From: a virus
IMG/VR virus record: IMGVR_UViG_3300025872_000255
Span: 1 to 26,928 of that record
DNA: 26,928 nucleotides
Direction: 5' to 3' (one strand)
A program made the position numbers and the translations under genes. A model generated the notes under the pieces. It did not search any database. It worked only from the letters and a program-made list of their open reading frames with translations, and was not told the DNA's origin. Below are positions 25,003 through 26,928 of this stretch, piece after piece (within the stretch, counting starts at the first letter, position 1; the number at the start of each line of letters is the position of its first letter).

Positions 25003-26928
25003 ATGTCGTTTGTAAGACTTCCCGAGGGCGCCCTTGACACGTTTGGTGTTATTGCAAGGCCACATCGAACATACACGTCTTCTTCTTCTGGAATCACGGG
25101 TAGCGTAAAAGTTTACCAACGATCATCAGAAAACGAGAAGGAGAGGACTGTATTCGAAGACAAGTTCGGAGATGACAGTCCTGATGGTAAGCTAAAGGAC
25201 TTTAGGAATAGTCCAAGCCTCACAACTGCTGAAGAGTACCTCAACTCTGTGAACCTGAGCCGTGTGTCAGGTAGGCATACAAAATCAGTTGGGGTCATTA
25301 GGTTTGAACCATCATTCGAGTTCACCAGTGACACTCTGAGGAAAGGTGTAATCAGGAATGTATTATACCCCTTCTACGCATCCTCATATCCCCAGTTGAA
25401 CTGGGGATTCACGAATTACCTGAGTCTTCACTTCCCAAATAGTGTGGGCCCAAGCTCAGCATCGCTTGTTTACCCATCGTCAGGAGCTTTTGGGTACGTT
25501 CCATCGAGTTCATTCACGATCGAGACTTACTACAAACCTTCTTACACTGCAGCCACCCACAGGCCAGGCACGATCCTTCACGCTTCCTCATCTTTTGCGC
25601 TGTCAATAGTCTCAGGATCGAAGAAGGATCCGTTTGGCAATGTAGCTTCATACAGGGCAATGCTACAGCTCAGTCACAGTGCTGACATTCCGCCCAGTGA
25701 AGTCGACATTACCTTGCCGAACAATGGCAGGTCATTCCCTGGAGATCTCATCTTTCTTTCCGATGAGAACATACGATTCAATGAGTGGTCTCATATCGCA
25801 GTCAGGTGGGGTCCAAACAACAATGGTTCGACTGGCTCCTTCTACATTGATGGTGTCAAGTCCGGTGAGTTCTACATCCCATCAGGCTCAGTTACCTCTG
25901 GAAGTATTGCAAATGAAGCAGTGTTCATTGGCAACTTCTTTGAGGGACCTCTCACGCTTCTCAATAGGCCTTCGGGTTTCTTTAACCAGGATGCCGTAGT
26001 CAATGAAGGCGTGACTGACCTATTCAACGCGACACCGACGTATCCAGAACAGCCTACAACTTTTGATTTGCGGCATCCTCTTGTAGGTGAGATACATGAA
26101 ACAAAGATCTGGGACAGGTTCCTTGGTATTGCTGAGATTCTGACAAGCTCACTTCAAGGAACGACTGTCGATGAGAACCTTCTCTTTTACTTGCCTCCCT
26201 TCTTCGTCAAAGAGTCCCCTTCAAGGAAGGTCTTGCAAACTCCGTTCCAAGACACGCACACAACCACAGACGATCCAATAAACGTTGCAATGAGCTTTGG
26301 AGTAGGTGGGCACCTCATAAACCTTGAGAATCATGTCAGGGAGATGGTAAAGGGTGTCTATCCAAGACTGCTTTTCCTAACGTCAAGCACATATGACCTT
26401 GCTTCAACCTCAAACGCCGAAGCTAACGTCTACATTTACGGCAATGGCCAGATGCAAAGAAGGAACCTCACCATCTTGCCGTGTGACAATGGCAAGATGG
26501 AGCCCAACTTTGGGTTCCTCATATCAGGAAGTGACTACGGTTCAAGCGGATCCGTGACTGACAAGTTTGTCACTGACCTGGGAAGTTTTGACGCTTCGTT
26601 TGTTAACGTGAGCAACCTCGTCCCATCATCTTCCCTATTCCCGGGCCTCGTTCAAGAAAGTGATATCATTGATGAGATTGTAGGTGCAAGCCCTGAAAAT
26701 CCCGGCGTTGCGCCAGGATCGGTGTTAACCATCTTTCAGAGGACAAGGGACGGAAGCTCTAATGCCGTCTCGGTCTTTGACAGTTCAAATCTCATGTACG
26801 GCGGAAGAATACACCCAGGTTCTTTTGTGCTGACTGACAATGACTTCTCAGGAAGCGATGGGACAATGACGATTCGTCTTCGTGATAATGGCTTTGGTGG
26901 CCTGTATCGTGCTGATGCTTCGTCATCC
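25003..26928 (+). CDS. Virion structural protein with LamG/concanavalin-like domain (5' 642 codons, runs off window)
   Basis: The reading frame is open from ATG 25003 to the last base, 642 codons without a stop. The protein begins MSFVRLPEGALDTFGVIARP. Residues about 168-375 form a LamG-type sandwich: SSSFTIETYYKP, GTILHASSSFALSI, NEWSHIAVRWGPNNNGSTGS then FYIDGVKSGEF, EAVFIGNFFEG, and GEIHETKIWDRFLGIAEI. This has the usual W-x-H-I-A-V-x-W, Y-I-D-G and closing I-W-D-R-x-L landmarks. The C-terminal part seen (about 430-642) is beta-rich and ends with NLMYGGRIHPGSFVLTDNDF and TIRLRDNGFGGLYRA, a motif I recall from structural proteins of large phages. Lysine codons are AAG 12, AAA 5, less skewed than in the two genes before it. 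Probably a tail, baseplate or fibre component; glycan binding is family-level inference. Confidence 0.78.
   Translation, partial: MSFVRLPEGALDTFGVIARPHRTYTSSSSGITGSVKVYQRSSENEKERTVFEDKFGDDSPDGKLKDFRNSPSLTTAEEYLNSVNLSRVSGRHTKSVGVIRFEPSFEFTSDTLRKGVIRNVLYPFYASSYPQLNWGFTNYLSLHFPNSVGPSSASLVYPSSGAFGYVPSSSFTIETYYKPSYTAATHRPGTILHASSSFALSIVSGSKKDPFGNVASYRAMLQLSHSADIPPSEVDITLPNNGRSFPGDLIFLSDENIRFNEWSHIAVRWGPNNNGSTGSFYIDGVKSGEFYIPSGSVTSGSIANEAVFIGNFFEGPLTLLNRPSGFFNQDAVVNEGVTDLFNATPTYPEQPTTFDLRHPLVGEIHETKIWDRFLGIAEILTSSLQGTTVDENLLFYLPPFFVKESPSRKVLQTPFQDTHTTTDDPINVAMSFGVGGHLINLENHVREMVKGVYPRLLFLTSSTYDLASTSNAEANVYIYGNGQMQRRNLTILPCDNGKMEPNFGFLISGSDYGSSGSVTDKFVTDLGSFDASFVNVSNLVPSSSLFPGLVQESDIIDEIVGASPENPGVAPGSVLTIFQRTRDGSSNAVSVFDSSNLMYGGRIHPGSFVLTDNDFSGSDGTMTIRLRDNGFGGLYRADASSS
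25388..25408. repeat. Perfect inverted repeat, 10-bp arms, inside the LamG gene
   Basis: The arm ATCCCCAGTT (25388-25397) and its exact reverse complement AACTGGGGAT (25399-25408) are separated by a single G. As RNA, a 9-bp stem with a TGA triloop is possible. It lies fully within codons for YPQLNWGF. Whether it has a role is unknown. Confidence 0.8.
26471..26500. repeat. Perfect inverted repeat, 10-bp arms with 10-nt spacer, inside the LamG gene
   Basis: CCATCTTGCC (26471-26480) is followed by a 10-nt spacer and GGCAAGATGG (26491-26500), its exact reverse complement. A G-U and a U-A pair could extend the RNA stem to 12 bp with a 6-nt loop. It lies within codons for TILPCDNGKM. No poly-T tract follows, so it does not look like an intrinsic terminator. 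Confidence 0.8.

Overview
The window reads as a stretch of the late, virion-structural region of a large contractile-tailed bacteriophage (myovirus type, probably a jumbo or large marine/freshwater phage). All 15 complete protein genes and edge fragments lie on the + strand and are almost gap-free. Many starts overlap the preceding stop (ATGA, TAATG, TGATG). There are no tRNAs, rRNAs, insertion sequences, CRISPR arrays or metabolic genes. The host cannot be told from the sequence.

Region 1 (1-7175) is a baseplate-wedge block. It holds the last codons of an upstream gene, a gp25-like wedge protein and a gp6/baseplate-J-like wedge protein. A 499-aa protein follows whose N-terminal half looks like a DNRLRE (CBM96-type) beta-sandwich. 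Last is a 1109-aa protein with LamG-like domains around a helical core that resembles tail protein I/gp7-type wedge proteins. The order 25-6-(insert)-7-like fits a T4-style wedge.

Region 2 (7176-14567) has a 280-aa protein of unknown function, a 1194-aa LamG-bearing virion protein, a 399-aa protein of three ASH/HYDIN-like immunoglobulin-fold repeats, an unknown 289-aa protein, and a 298-aa protein. The N-terminus of that last protein matches a motif seen again 9 kb downstream.

Region 3 (14564-22960) contains two proteins with fibronectin-III-like domains (774 and 573 aa) on either side of a 1450-aa protein with two long Ser/Thr-rich linkers.

Region 4 (22988-26928) follows one of the only two gaps over 20 nt. 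It encodes a 236-aa protein and a 423-aa protein with strongly skewed lysine codons (almost only AAG), which suggests abundant virion proteins. It then has the first 642 codons of another LamG-containing protein that runs off the window. That last gene contains two perfect 10-bp inverted repeats inside its coding sequence.

Taken together the genes probably build a baseplate and tail surface studded with carbohydrate-binding-type beta-sandwiches (DNRLRE, LamG) and spacer folds (ASH, FN3). Only gp25 and gp6 can be named with confidence. Other roles are inferred from fold-like patterns read by eye and from position.
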